A program made the translations under genes and the position numbers. From Coprinopsis marcescibilis (lineage: Eukaryota; Basidiomycota; Agaricomycetes; Agaricales; Psathyrellaceae): a stretch of 64,000 bases of DNA. The notes beneath the pieces were generated by a model. That model searched no databases. It was not told the origin of the DNA and saw only the letters and a program-made list of their open reading frames with translations. Positions within the stretch are counted from its first letter, which is position 1. Every line of letters starts with the position of its first letter. The stretch covers positions 31,411 through 95,410 of the forward strand of contig ML210151.1 of NCBI GenBank assembly GCA_004369085.1, read 5' to 3'. This document shows, piece by piece, positions 23,579 to 34,324 of the stretch.

Positions 23579-24347
23579 GTTCCGGAGTCAAACGCCGTAC
23601 CTCGCCCTGAGATCAGATTTATTTATCGGACGTGTGCAGTTGTGTGTATCTAATCCGCTCCAGTTTCCTGGATTAATATGCGGCCCATTGTTGCCGGTTT
23701 GGTCGTCAGGTCGTAAAGAATACGTGAGATGTTCGTCACTGAGTTAGTCCGATCCGTTCATAGATCGCCTGCTCTCCGTCGATTTTTCCTTTGGGATGAT
23801 ACCTACACGGGCTGTTGGACGCTAACAATGTTGTCATCCGAGGATAGCACATCTAATTTTTTTAGATCACCAGGTTCAACACAATGCCTCATTCGGATTG
23901 CGTGCCGATGGCGTACTTATGGCCTCGGCGCTATGAAGGTCATGCAGGAACTGGCTGCAATTGGATTGACAGAAAACTGGTGAGTATCACCCATGGACGC
24001 TGGATCGCGATTGATGTGTTTATATTCAGAGAATTATATACAGTTTGATCTCAAGAGAAGATTGCCTTTTTTCTCTTCCCGATGTGATTAGACAAGTCCA
24101 CCTTATCGGACAACGAGAGTTCTCGGTTCCTGTAGACCATCCGACTCTCAAATTCCAAACGACCCCATTGGGAGGATTGCGATTTCGACAAAACCGGGAA
24201 TTGCCGGCGGCTGTATCCGCTTGGACCTTTAGTCAACCCGGATGGATTCACGATCGGAGCTGTTTCCCAAACCCATCACATATCTCTTCAGGAGAAGGTT
24301 TATAAACCCAGCTCAACAAAAAATGTCGCTACAATCATTTGGTCGCC
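23579..24347. other. Intergenic upstream of ALO1
   Basis: Contains the Hsp70-like gene's 3' end and the ALO1 promoter. No other gene recognised. Confidence 0.5.
24301..24306 (+). promoter_or_regulatory. TATA box of ALO1
   Basis: TATAAA lies 42 bases before the ALO1 ATG and 17 before the upstream AUG at 24323. Transcription starting ~30 bases downstream would begin between the two AUGs and skip the short upstream frame. Confidence 0.5.
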
Positions 24348-24370
24348 ATGTCCATCTCCTCTCGCATTAA
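24323..24370 (+). promoter_or_regulatory. Overlapping upstream ORF at the ALO1 start
   Basis: A 15-codon frame (MSLQSFGRHVHLLSH, stop 24368-24370) overlaps the ALO1 ATG at 24348 in another frame. If included in the mRNA it would repress ALO1 translation. Whether it is transcribed depends on the true start site. Confidence 0.4.
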
Positions 24371-26007
24371 AATCTCCACCGAAAAGCTCTACCAGGTCCT
24401 CGAACCTATAGTCGTGCCGTCAGACGACCCCAGGGCGAGCTTCACCAACTGGGGTCGCACTTTCTCCTGTAAACCTCTGGCTATCTTTGAGCCAGTAGAC
24501 GAGCAGCAATGCGAACTCGTTCTCGAACTTGCACGTCGCGAGGGCAAGGTCGTGCGCGCAGCGGGCGTCGGACATAGTCCCAGCGACTTGGCTTGTACAA
24601 ATGGCTTCATGTTGCGCACAACGAAGCTCAACAGAGTCTTGGAGGTATGTTTTCGCATGACTCCTCTCGGATATCATATGTCTTAAATCTACTCTAGGTC
24701 AACGTGGAGAAAAGCTATGTCATTGTTCAAGGGGGGATAACGCTTAATAAGCTCCATGAAGCATTGGGGAAATACAATTTGGCCATGAGCAACCTCGGGT
24801 CCATTTCTGAACAGACCTTGGCTGGCGTTGTCACGACAGCTACCCATGGATCTGGCATCGAGTACAAGGTTCTCTCCAGCTATGTCCTGTCCCTGACGCT
24901 TCTGCTCGCGGATGGCTCCAGAGTGACCTGTTCACGCACCGAGAACCCGGAGCTGTTTCTCGCCACGCTAAGCGGATTAGGCTCAACAGGCGTGATACTC
25001 ACGATCAAGATGGAGGTCGAACCCGCGTATCGTCTGAAGGAACAGCAAGAATCCGTGCCCTTCGAATACTTCGCGTCCAACATGGAACGGATGGTCAACT
25101 CGGCCGAACACGTTCGATTCTGGTGGTACCCTACAATGGATACCGTCAGATGTAGCTATTCCAGCCGTACTGCGGAGGTGAGTTGGCTTGCTCACATGCA
25201 CATTCTTTTTGATAGTAACAATGTCCCCTTAGCCTCGAAACCCCGCTGGAAACTGGTGGTGGCATTCGTTCATTGGGTACCATGTCGTACAGTTCCTATT
25301 ATTCCTCGGCCGGTACTTCCAATTTGTGAACCCGTGGATCGCGAATCTGGCTTGTTGGCTTGTCAGCGAAAAGTCCGTGGGTGTTGACGATAGCCATCGC
25401 ATTTTCAACGTCGACTGTAGGGTAAGCACACTTTTTTATATTACTTGATGTCATGCAAAACTCACGGAATTCACGTTACAGTATCCACAGCACACGACCG
25501 AATGGGCAGTCCCGTTGAAAAATTCTCAGGCCTGCCTACGCGAGTTTCGTGACTGGCTAAACCAAGAGTTTGCGGACCCTCATGGCGTCCGTCCTCATTT
25601 CCCAGTGGAAATTCGGTTCTCCGCGAGTGACGACATCTGGCTGAGCCCAAGCAATGGGCAACAAACGTGTTGGATTGGAATTGTTCAATACAAGTAAGCA
25701 TCTCGACAGCTAGGCACCTGTTTCAACGACTGAACAGCCGTCCAGGCCTTATGGTTTCAATGTGCCGTACCGGCGATTGTTTACCGGATTCGAGAATATC
25801 GTCAGCAAGTACCAGGGTCGACCCCACTGGGCAAAGGCCCACAAGCTTCGACCGGACGACTTGCGCAAGATGTACCCTCGATTCGATGACTTCGTGCGAG
25901 TCCTCGAATCTGTAGATCCCCAGGGCATTCTCAGGAATGAGTATGTCCAACGTCACATTATGGGTCGGCCGATCGATGGGCGGGTCTTTAAGCCACGCAA
26001 AGCCTAG
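24348..26007 (+). CDS. ALO1: D-arabinono-1,4-lactone oxidase
   Basis: About 480 residues in five exons. It catalyses the last step of fungal D-erythroascorbate synthesis at the mitochondrial membrane, using FAD and O2. ATG 24348 gives MSISSRIKISTEKLYQVLEP. The FAD-binding PCMH domain shows FTNWGRTFSCKP and the GVGHSPSD stretch holding the His that carries covalent flavin in yeast Alo1. It continues with SNLGSISEQTLAGVVTTATH and ELFLATLSGLGSTGVIL. The C-terminal ALO domain contains NWWWHSFIGYHVV, HRIFNVDCRYPQHTTEWAVP, EIRFSASDDIWLSPS and the family's PHWAKAH motif near the end. TAG 26005-26007. All key blocks are present and length fits. It is convergent with the Ubc7-type gene, stops 125 bases apart. 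Confidence 0.95.
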
Positions 26008-26131
26008 AAAACCTTTAGGTATATGTATGTACAAGTCGATGACACTGCATTCGGAGCTTGAGATATCTCATTATTTAGAGTTATACCGGACTCCACAGAA
26101 TGCCATTTGATACAGGGTGACGTTAACTAGA

Positions 26132-27100
26132 CTAGAGACCTAACTGTTCCCTGATAGATTCCCTGACTAGCCTTTCATATTCTGGTTTGTTCTCGCGATA
26201 TAGCTTGCAACAATCGATATTTGCCCCACTTTCGAGATTAGGTTCTGTTTCCACGATTGTATCGGGATTAGGTTTGTTGATGCGCCATCTGAACACAAGT
26301 CCTCACCTGCCAACATGGAGATGACACTAAGAATGACTTTCTCTACACTCTGGACAGGGCTCCATCTTTCAGATGCTTGTTCATACATCGTAGGATCGTC
26401 GCCAGGGGTGTGCAGTATCGAGATGCAGACGTTTCCGTCAGAGTAGACTGAACGGTGATAACAATTCCATAGTTAGGTTCTTGCCCTGCGAGTGAATAAG
26501 CAAGCGTGTACTCACTATTGGGGTGGAACAAAGGCGGTTCAAATTTCATCTTGAAAGGGGATAATGGATAATCTGGAGGCTGTAAGGTGGTAGAACCAGC
26601 AATAGTAATTTCCATTCGTCAGGCGTAAGCTCGGAGAAGGTGGGTGCAACCCAACAAAACACGCACGAATGTCAACTTAGCTGCGAAAACACCGCCTTCC
26701 TGAAGAGTTGTGGAGTCGGATTCATGGACGCGTAAGCCCTTCTCAACGATCCTGGAGGAGAAAGCTATGGGTAGCTCACGAATGGGGTGTCCTTTGGTCC
26801 ACAAATCAGAGCCTCCCAAGTGAAGAAGTCGGCTTCAGATATCGGGCCTATATTGCAATAACATTCCGATTGGCTTCCATTTTGGCACCAATCGATGAAT
26901 CCCGTGAAAATGAGGCGCACCAGCTGTGAACATTCCGTCCGGTGAACCTTTCCATTCCAAATACCCTCCAATTTAGATCCACAGTTTGGCATCTGGAGTA
27001 AAAAGCCGGAGAACCCACCTCCCGATGTCAGCTGCCTGTATTCAGTCATCAAACGCCGGACTGCGGTTGCAGTATTGGGGTTTCTGGAGCCTGAGGCCAT
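26132..27100 (-). CDS. UBC7: E2 ubiquitin-conjugating enzyme, UBE2G2/Ubc7 type (ERAD)
   Basis: 175 residues from seven exons. ATG at 27098-27100 gives [20 protein letters not shown]. Spliced motifs are [39 protein letters not shown], catalytic Cys99 in [17 protein letters not shown], the acidic loop before [20 protein letters not shown], and [11 protein letters not shown] at the end of the UBC fold. The dozen-residue insertion after the catalytic Cys is the hallmark of the Ubc7/UBE2G2 and Cdc34 groups. Ubc7 works with Hrd1/Doa10 E3 ligases in ER-associated degradation, recruited by Cue1. Stop TAG at 26132-26134. It lies just downstream of RPC2 on the same strand. Confidence 0.93.
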
Positions 27101-27553
27101 TTGTCAAAACTGGTGGAACGAGGTGGGAAGAAAGCAAGCTCGAGCGCGCATGGACGACGTAATTGGCAGCGATTCGACTCTAAACTCCGCTCATCCCGTT
27201 CTCGCACCTCCTTAAACGTTCCCGATTGCATCCTTTGGCGCCTAGATTCGCTGGAAATCAGATGAACAATTCAATGAGCATCGTCAATTTATTCTGCCTG
27301 TTATAAGGTGCGAGGTTTCTCCTTTCCAATTGAATCGTGCCCCTCACAAGGCCTCACAAATGTCTATTTTAACGGAGAAGTATCAGATTTGATGGTATGT
27401 GGTACAACATGAATGGTCTTGCCCCTCTACGGGCATGAAACCTAGACTCTATGTGATGTGAATCCGTGAGAGAGGAAACGATTGCGAATGCAGCTCGAAA
27501 ACAGGAAGGTTGAAAGAACCACCACCAAGAAGTCTGTGGGTGATTATCACACC
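27101..27553. other. Intergenic: RPC2 3' end / UBC7 promoter
   Basis: 453 bases between the RPC2 stop and the UBC7-type start, both on the minus strand. Nothing further recognised. Confidence 0.5.
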
Positions 27554-30500
27554 TCAAGACGCATCATCCAGCACGAGGCGAGGCACGACGTTCATAGCCA
27601 TCAACTAAAAATCCGCATCAGAAAGTGCCACTAACAAGAATTGAAATGAATAGAAACCGCGCACCTCCTGGAATAACAGTTTGGCAGCGTACGGGATCGT
27701 GAGTTGGGCCATCTTCTTGGAACTCTTGCAGTAGGGACACCATCCATTGTACCCTAGCAACCCACATTCCTGGCAAGCGCCAACCTCGAATTTATCCGAA
27801 GATATCATGAGGCGCTCAAGAAGCAGCTGGGTAGCGCCGTATCCAATCAAGCAATCTCGTTCCATCTCACCCAACCGCAGGCCACCCTCTCGGGAGCGAC
27901 CCTCGGTCGGCTGACGGGTGAGCGTCGCACGTGGACCACTAGTAAGGTTTGTTAGGACAACTTATTCCAAGCAAAAGAACCGCATAATTTACCGAGCACG
28001 GGCATGCATCTTGTCCATAACCATATGTTCTTTAGATATCCGAAGAAGATTAGGAAACTGCGCCGGAGTGATGGAAGCAAGCACTTACTCAGTTTCTGCA
28101 AAGGATCCTGTCAAGTCAAACCTTCGCAACGCGGACGAAGTAAGTGCATACCTGATAATAAATGGGACCGAAGTAGACGTATGCTTCGAGGGGTTCCCCA
28201 GTAATGCCACTGGTAAGCATATCTTTGCCGGCGTAACTGAACCCATTTTCCACCAAGATACGGCTCATGTCTTCCACCTAAGATAGGGGATCTCAGTTTC
28301 GGTGCTACGGTGGGGTTTTTACCAGAAACTACATACTTTTGATCCACCAAAGGCGGTACCATACTGTAGTGTGCCAGTTAAAACGCCTGCCTGAAGAGAA
28401 GACTTATTAGCAAAAGGTCCCGCATCGGAAGGAATATATCCTTACTTTTCCTGCAAGCAATTCAATCATTTTCCCGACCGTCATACGAGACGGGAAACCA
28501 TGCGGGTTCATGATAGTATCTTTACCAAAAGAAACCCAAATTAAACCAGTTCACTTTCTGGCAAAAGGAGACCATTCTTACCGGGCACAATCCCATCGTC
28601 ATTGAATGGCATATCTTCCTGGTTCACAATCAACCCACAAACACCTTTCTGTCCATGGCGGGAAGAAAACTTGTCTCCTAGCTCTGGTCTCCGCGTTTGG
28701 CGGATTAGGACTTTGATCAAGGTTTGGTCATTGTCGGTGTCACTAATCATGACCTTGTCAACCATCCCAGACACAGGGGATTTGTAGCTGAGCGGCGCAT
28801 TCTTGTATGGCACAGCTGCTGCCTGCCCGGTGAACGTATTGTCTGTCGCGTTCGTAGGCGACTGCTTGTTGACATAAACATCCCCGGGATCTACACGCTC
28901 GCCTACACCGGGAAGCCCATCCGGCTGCACAATGTCATATCGCTTCTGCACCTGGCCATTTTCGTCCACAGGTGCGTCAGCTAATCGATCAAATCTAAAA
29001 GTATACAAGCGCAAGAAGAGGCGACTTGTTAGAAGGCCGAATATCCACTCTGACAGAAACCCCGGACTTACGTTCCGTTGGGGTATTTACGCAAAAGCGT
29101 CGCATTCTTCCGAAGCACTTGACATCGTCCGTAACCGCGATCCAAACTAGCCTATAATAATACGAATGATTAGTAACGATTCAATAACGCATAAACCTAA
29201 TGAGCTCACCCTGTTCAAAATCAGAGCATCTTCAATATCGTACCCAGAATAACTCATAACTGCGACCGTAGCGTTTTGCCCTGCGGGTAATCGATCGTAG
29301 CCAATAAGCTCTATCGTTCTAGTCTTCACCATCGGCTGTTGTGGGTAGACCGACAGATACAGAAGTGTATCAATCCGATTCATCTGGTTGTAGGCAATGG
29401 CACCGATTGCTTGTTTACCCATGGCGCATTGATATGTGTTTCGGGGGGATTGGTTGTGATGGGGGTATGGAATGAGGCCTGCAACTGCTCCCAAGATGGT
29501 GAATGGTTCGATTTCGAGATGTGTCGTCCCTTGCGTGATATCCTTCTCAGTTAGTGCTATGTAGGTATCGTTTTCTTCATTCACATCGAGGTACTCGACC
29601 AAGCCCTTCCTCAAAAAGTCGTCAAACTCCACATTCCCCTTTTTCAGTTGCTGAAACACACAAGAAGATCATTTCAGCATCGTCTCGTTACGATTTCACT
29701 GCATCAAGTGGACCACTTACCACGATGTGATCAGATGTGACCCTTGGACGCCCGTGTTCGACGATAATCATAGGCCGACAGATACGGCCACCATCGCTCG
29801 CAATATGGACCGCACGATGATGCTGGTTGATGTACACACTAATAAACTCGCTGAATCGCCGAGCTCTACGAAGCTTTCGGAACTGAGCTACGAATTTCGT
29901 TGGGGTGCGAGTCACACCGATGATCGTTCCGTTGATGTATACAACGTAACTGTGGGGGCCGTATATCTCCGTTCCAGTGGTCAAGGAAATATCTAGGAAG
30001 GCTGTCAGTGACAGACTTTACCTGCAGGTAAAAAGAAAGCACACCTTCCACACCAAGCATGAAAGCTATTCGTGCAATCGGAGCTTCCTCCACGTCGGTC
30101 GTGATATGCGTCATGAGCGCAAGATTTTTGACCAATCCGCAGGCCTCTCCTTCTGGCGTGTCACTTGGACAGAGTACACCCCATTGACTGGGCTGTAGAG
30201 CTCTTGGTCCGCTGACCTTGCGCGTTTTCTCGAATTGTGACGATATCCGTGTCATCATCCCGAGAGCGGAGATAAAGCTCAACCGACTCAGGACATGCGT
30301 AACACCCGCACGTTCCATCTTGAACCGCTTCAATGACCAATTCCCGGTGGAAATGGCACGAACGAAACCAGAAGTGAGATGATCCCCCTGCATCTGCATC
30401 GTGTTGAAGGCGTCGAACTCGCTTGTCCTCGATGGCTTCTTCAGAACCTTGTCAATCGCCATTTTGAGATTGGAGTTGTAGGTCTTGAACAAATCTTCAA

Positions 30501-32032
30501 ATAGCAAGGCCAACAGCTGACCTGCTCTGAGGGGAAAGGGTCAGCAAGTAGATATCGAAAGAGAGATAGCACTCACAGTTCTAGCCGCTTGTTACCGACA
30601 TAGTCGCGATCGTCGACCATGCTCTCATCGTCCATGGCCATCAGCACACGTCTGGTCATGGTGGCGACAAAGATGGCCTTTGCACGGAAATCTAAGCCTT
30701 GAACTGGGACGTGGGCGAGGACGATCGTTGCGAGTGCCTCCAAGGCCTCTTCCCAGGCTGGGCGTCGAGGGCCCATGATCTTTCGGTTGACTTTGACTCG
30801 GGCGCCGATATATTCCAGGGCTTGGTGCCGCGTGAAGACACCGAGTTTAGCTGCGTCCTCGATGTTAGCCGAAAAAAGAATTTTGTACTCGTCGGTGTTT
30901 CCCGCAGTCAAGAGCAAGATCTCCTTGTCTGACTGAATCCCAAGAGCCTTGAGTGCGATGACGATTGGGACGTCTTCATGAATAGAGTTGTGCCGCAGGT
31001 ATATCCGACCCTTTTTGGTGATAACGTAGGTTTTGGACTTGAGACCACCGTGTGTTGAGCTAAAAAAGAGCGTCAGACATCTCTTCAGACTGGGTGGTAG
31101 TACAAAACGGATGAGTAAGAACAAATAAAGTTTTGTGGGTGCAAAACCTTCCTGAACCTGGGCCGCCCTTTGCAATGGATCTAAGACCCAGGCGGTCTGC
31201 ATGAAGCAGCATCGCACAACGAGATCCCAACTGCGGTGGATCCAAAGAGGCATCTCGCAAACCAGCGTACTTGTGTCGGCTCTTGGTGAAACTCAAACTC
31301 GACTACGCTCGGCCGAAAAACACGCGGAAAATTAGTTGCAAAGCGACTTACGAGGTACACGAAGCCTGAACGATGCCCTTGACACTATCTGTCTCCACGA
31401 TAATTCGATTCTTGCTCAGCTGCTCTTGCACCAGAATGACCTTTTCCGTGCCTTTGACCACAAAATAGCCTCCGGGATCAAGAGGACACTCCGTCATGCG
31501 AGCCAGCTGTGCCTCGCTCTTCCCTGTGAGCACGCACTTGTTGCTGCGAAGCATAATTGGGAGACGGCCGACGTTGACATGCCGCTGGACAATGCTTTTT
31601 CCTCGGGTGTACTGTATTGTGACGTAGATGGGAGCACTGTATGTGGTGTCGCGAAGACGACATTCGTGCGGTGTAACTCGTTTGTCGATTCCTCCTACCT
31701 CGTTGCGGTCAGGAAAACCGACGTTGATATCGGTGTATTTGAGCCAGAAACGAGGGTCGACATCGGAGGTGACCTTGTTGTTCGCCTTGACAATATTTTT
31801 GAGGTCTACGTCAACAAAGTAGTTGAATGAGTCGATGTGCTGCTTTACGAGGCCCTTGACCTTGAGAAAGGCTGGCAAAAGAAGCCATTTGTCCTGGAAT
31901 AAATTGGTCTAAAAATATGGAACAGGGTAGAAATTTGCGCACCTCGACTGTTTTTACTGGATCAGACAAGCCCAGACCCTTCCAATTGGTCTTGTTCAGC
32001 TGATCCCATTCGCTTTCGCCATCTTCCTGCAT
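27554..32032 (-). CDS. RET1: RNA polymerase III second-largest subunit (RPC2/RPC128)
   Basis: About 1,130 residues spread over many exons. It forms half of the active-site cleft of Pol III (tRNA, 5S rRNA, U6). ATG at 32030-32032 gives [20 protein letters not shown]. The family start [20 protein letters not shown] follows. RPC2-specific wording (rather than RPB2 or RPA2) includes [39 protein letters not shown] and [11 protein letters not shown]. Later blocks are [137 protein letters not shown] and a C-terminal zinc site C-x2-C...C-x2-C in [16 protein letters not shown]. The last exon codes [16 protein letters not shown], stop TGA 27554-27556. No break seen. Confidence 0.96.
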
Positions 32033-32418
32033 TATGACATCGAAGTTGAGCGGAAACCGCTTGCAAGTGACTGACTGGTTTAAACTGATGCCGCCAGTTG
32101 CTGGTGCAGATTAGATAAGATAATGATATTTCCGAGATGCGGACAATGGAAACCACTGGAATCAAGTCAGGTATTTGGGAATTACCATTTTATTCTATAA
32201 CACGGTCACGGCTACATGACCCTATACAGTATATGATTCGCTACCACCGACCTCGACAATTATACTTCTTCAATTCAAACGATTGAAGATTCAAAGACTA
32301 ACAGCCTTTCCTGAAGTCACGTGACTCAGGACTACATAAGCCCCCTGAACAGCAGTGGCCGTGCCTGTTCCGCCTTATACCAAACCCACCAGCATCGCGA
32401 AGGATCTATTAGAGCAGG
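32033..32418. promoter_or_regulatory. Bidirectional promoter between RPC2 and the UBE2G1-type gene
   Basis: 386 bases between divergent ATGs, so both genes must be driven from here. It contains the palindromic CACGTG element described separately and no clear TATA box for either side. Confidence 0.65.
32316..32328. promoter_or_regulatory. Overlapping E-box and bZIP-type site
   Basis: GTCACGTGACTCA: the 10-base palindrome GTCACGTGAC (Cbf1/USF-type E-box) overlaps TGACTCA (Gcn4/AP-1-type site). It sits ~90 bases before the UBE2G1-type ATG in the divergent promoter. Factor identity is inferred from the consensus only. Confidence 0.5.
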
Positions 32419-33329
32419 ATGTCCAAGTCATCGTCGCACACGCTTTCAAATACGTTGCTGCTACGTAGGCAACTGACTGAACTCACCAAGAGACCAGTGG
32501 AAGGCTTTTCAGCGGGTAAGCTCAACCTTGACTTCCTTCTACCTAATCTAAGCTGCTGGAACTTGAAGGTTTGGTGGACGAAAACAATCTGTACGAATGG
32601 GAAATTATGATCATCGGGTGCGTAACGTATGATGTCTCCTTCTCGCGTAATCGCTAACCGCCACATAGCCCCCCAGATACCATGTAGTATGTACACGAAC
32701 TACACCAATGCGTTACTGGGTACTCAATCCATTGACAGCGAAGGCGGATTCTTCAAAGCACGCCTCTCGTTCCCCCAGGAATATCCTTTACTTCCCCCCA
32801 AGATGAAATTCATCACACCAATGTGGCACCCAAACAGTGAGCTCCGTTGCCTGCGGTCGTCACCTGCAGCCTGTCTCATAATGTCATCATCTTGTAGTTT
32901 ACGCTGACGGAACTGTCTGCATATCCATTCTTGTGAGTTCTTTTCGAAGTTCCGATGGTTCAAAGCTGACAGTCGATCCATTTCTAGCATGCTCCTGGTG
33001 AGGACCAGTACGGTTACGAAGACGCTGGCGAGCGATGGGTGCCAGTGCACAGCGTCGAATCTATTGCAAGTACTCATTTAGCTTCACCCACGCTCGGTCG
33101 CTCACGATTTCACATTAACAGCTTATCAGCGTAATCTCCCTTCTCTCATCCGACAAGCCCAACCTCGACAGCCCAGCCAATGTCGATGCAGCCAAGGAGA
33201 TCCGCACCGATTTCGAAAGTGAGTAGTATTCGATTGTGTAAACTCCAGTCGCCAATGAAATACTGTGCAGGTTACAAGAAGAAGGTCAGACGCCTAGTTC
33301 GCCGAAGCGCCGAGGAGGCATTCGATTAA
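32419..33329 (+). CDS. E2 ubiquitin-conjugating enzyme, UBE2G1 type
   Basis: 175 residues from seven exons, ATG 32419 (MSKSSSHTLSNTLLLRRQLT). Motifs are RPVEGFSAGLVDENNLYEWE, GPPDTIEGGFFKARLSFP, PPKMKFITPMWHPN, catalytic Cys94 in ADGTVCISIL, HAPGEDQYGYEDAGERWVPV, and LDSPANVDAAKEIR near the end, then a basic tail VRRLVRRSAEEAFD. HAPGEDxYGY and SPANVDAAKE mark the UBE2G1 (S. pombe ubc15-like) group, distinct from the UBE2G2-type neighbour. The intron at 33066-33121 has GC-AG ends, and skipping it would run into a stop. Stop TAA 33327-33329. Substrates are not known from sequence. It shares a divergent promoter with RPC2. Confidence 0.93.
33066..33121 (+). other. GC-AG intron in the UBE2G1-type gene
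   Basis: Donor ATT|GCAAGT and acceptor AACAG|CTT restore the conserved V-E-S-I-L-I-S-V-I-S stretch. No GT donor nearby gives an open, homologous frame. Confidence 0.85.
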
Positions 33330-34324
33330 ATGTATTGTCGCTGTGTTATCTGTCTTATATCGCATGGTTGTATTTTTTTCTGCATCACGAGGTTCTAATG
33401 CATTTCCTTTTGTATCTTTCAGAGTCACGTTTGTAATATAGTCGCAAATGAATCCCGAGTCTCCACAACCATCAGTCAGTGTAAGGTTGTAAGCACATTC
33501 GCTTGCCTGGTGCTACATCTCAGGTTGGACGCACTCCCTCATGGTCCTTGATTTCTCGGGGTTGACAACTAAAGTGTCCAAGTGCTCCTCCCTGCCTTGG
33601 CCTATCCAGTAATGCATTGGTTTCCTGCTTACCGCAGCTCCTTTCAGGAAGATATTCCGAACTACGCGGAGTTGCGTCGCGTACGGATCACGGGCTTGCA
33701 GCGCATTGACGAGCCGTGTTGAAACTCAAGTATGGGAATGGTTGGGAACGGTTTCTGAGTCGTGCCCTTCGAACCCAATTGTTGGCACGGCGAGAATGAT
33801 GTGCTTACAAAAAGATAACCAAGAAAGCATTGTGAATATAACAGCGTGGTGAGTCGTGAACTTGAATGGGAACGGCTCCAACATCTTGGTCTCACGGCTC
33901 TACTCTTCCCCACATGTTCCGAATAGCACTTGCTCATGAGCGTGGCCAGATAGTTCTATACTTTGGTAGGCTTGTTTCAACTCTGTAGCATTGGTACCAT
34001 CTGATAAATGCTTCTGAAATTATCATAGACCTGATTTCTCTTCGACTGGGCTTCCGTATTGATTTGAGCGCCGATTGAGCGCCTCAAGAGGAGCTTCTCT
34101 GCCCGCCTTGTGTTAGAAATGGGTCGATTGGCACAGACAGCGCATAGAACTGTGCTGGTGACCAACTCGCAGAAGCAATGCTCAACTATGAGGCATTGGG
34201 CGCTCGGGATGTGCGGCCAAGGTCGCACACATTGACCTCATACGGTGAGTGTTTTCCCATTGCAGATCCTTTAAAAGTGGCTTTCAGGGTGATTCCAATG
34301 TCTATCGACTCACCCTACATCAAC
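33330..34324. other. Intergenic
   Basis: About 1 kb between the E2 gene and the subtilisin locus. No gene recognised. Confidence 0.5.
34270..34276 (+). promoter_or_regulatory. TATA-like box of the subtilisin locus
   Basis: TTTAAAA, 49 bases before the ATG at 34325. This supports 34325 rather than the upstream in-frame ATG at 34298 as the ancestral start. Confidence 0.4.

Noticed and set aside
27554..32032. RPB2 (RNA polymerase II) instead of RPC2
   Set aside because: The N-terminal [36 protein letters not shown] and the C-terminal zinc-site wording match the Pol III subunit, not Pol II or Pol I.
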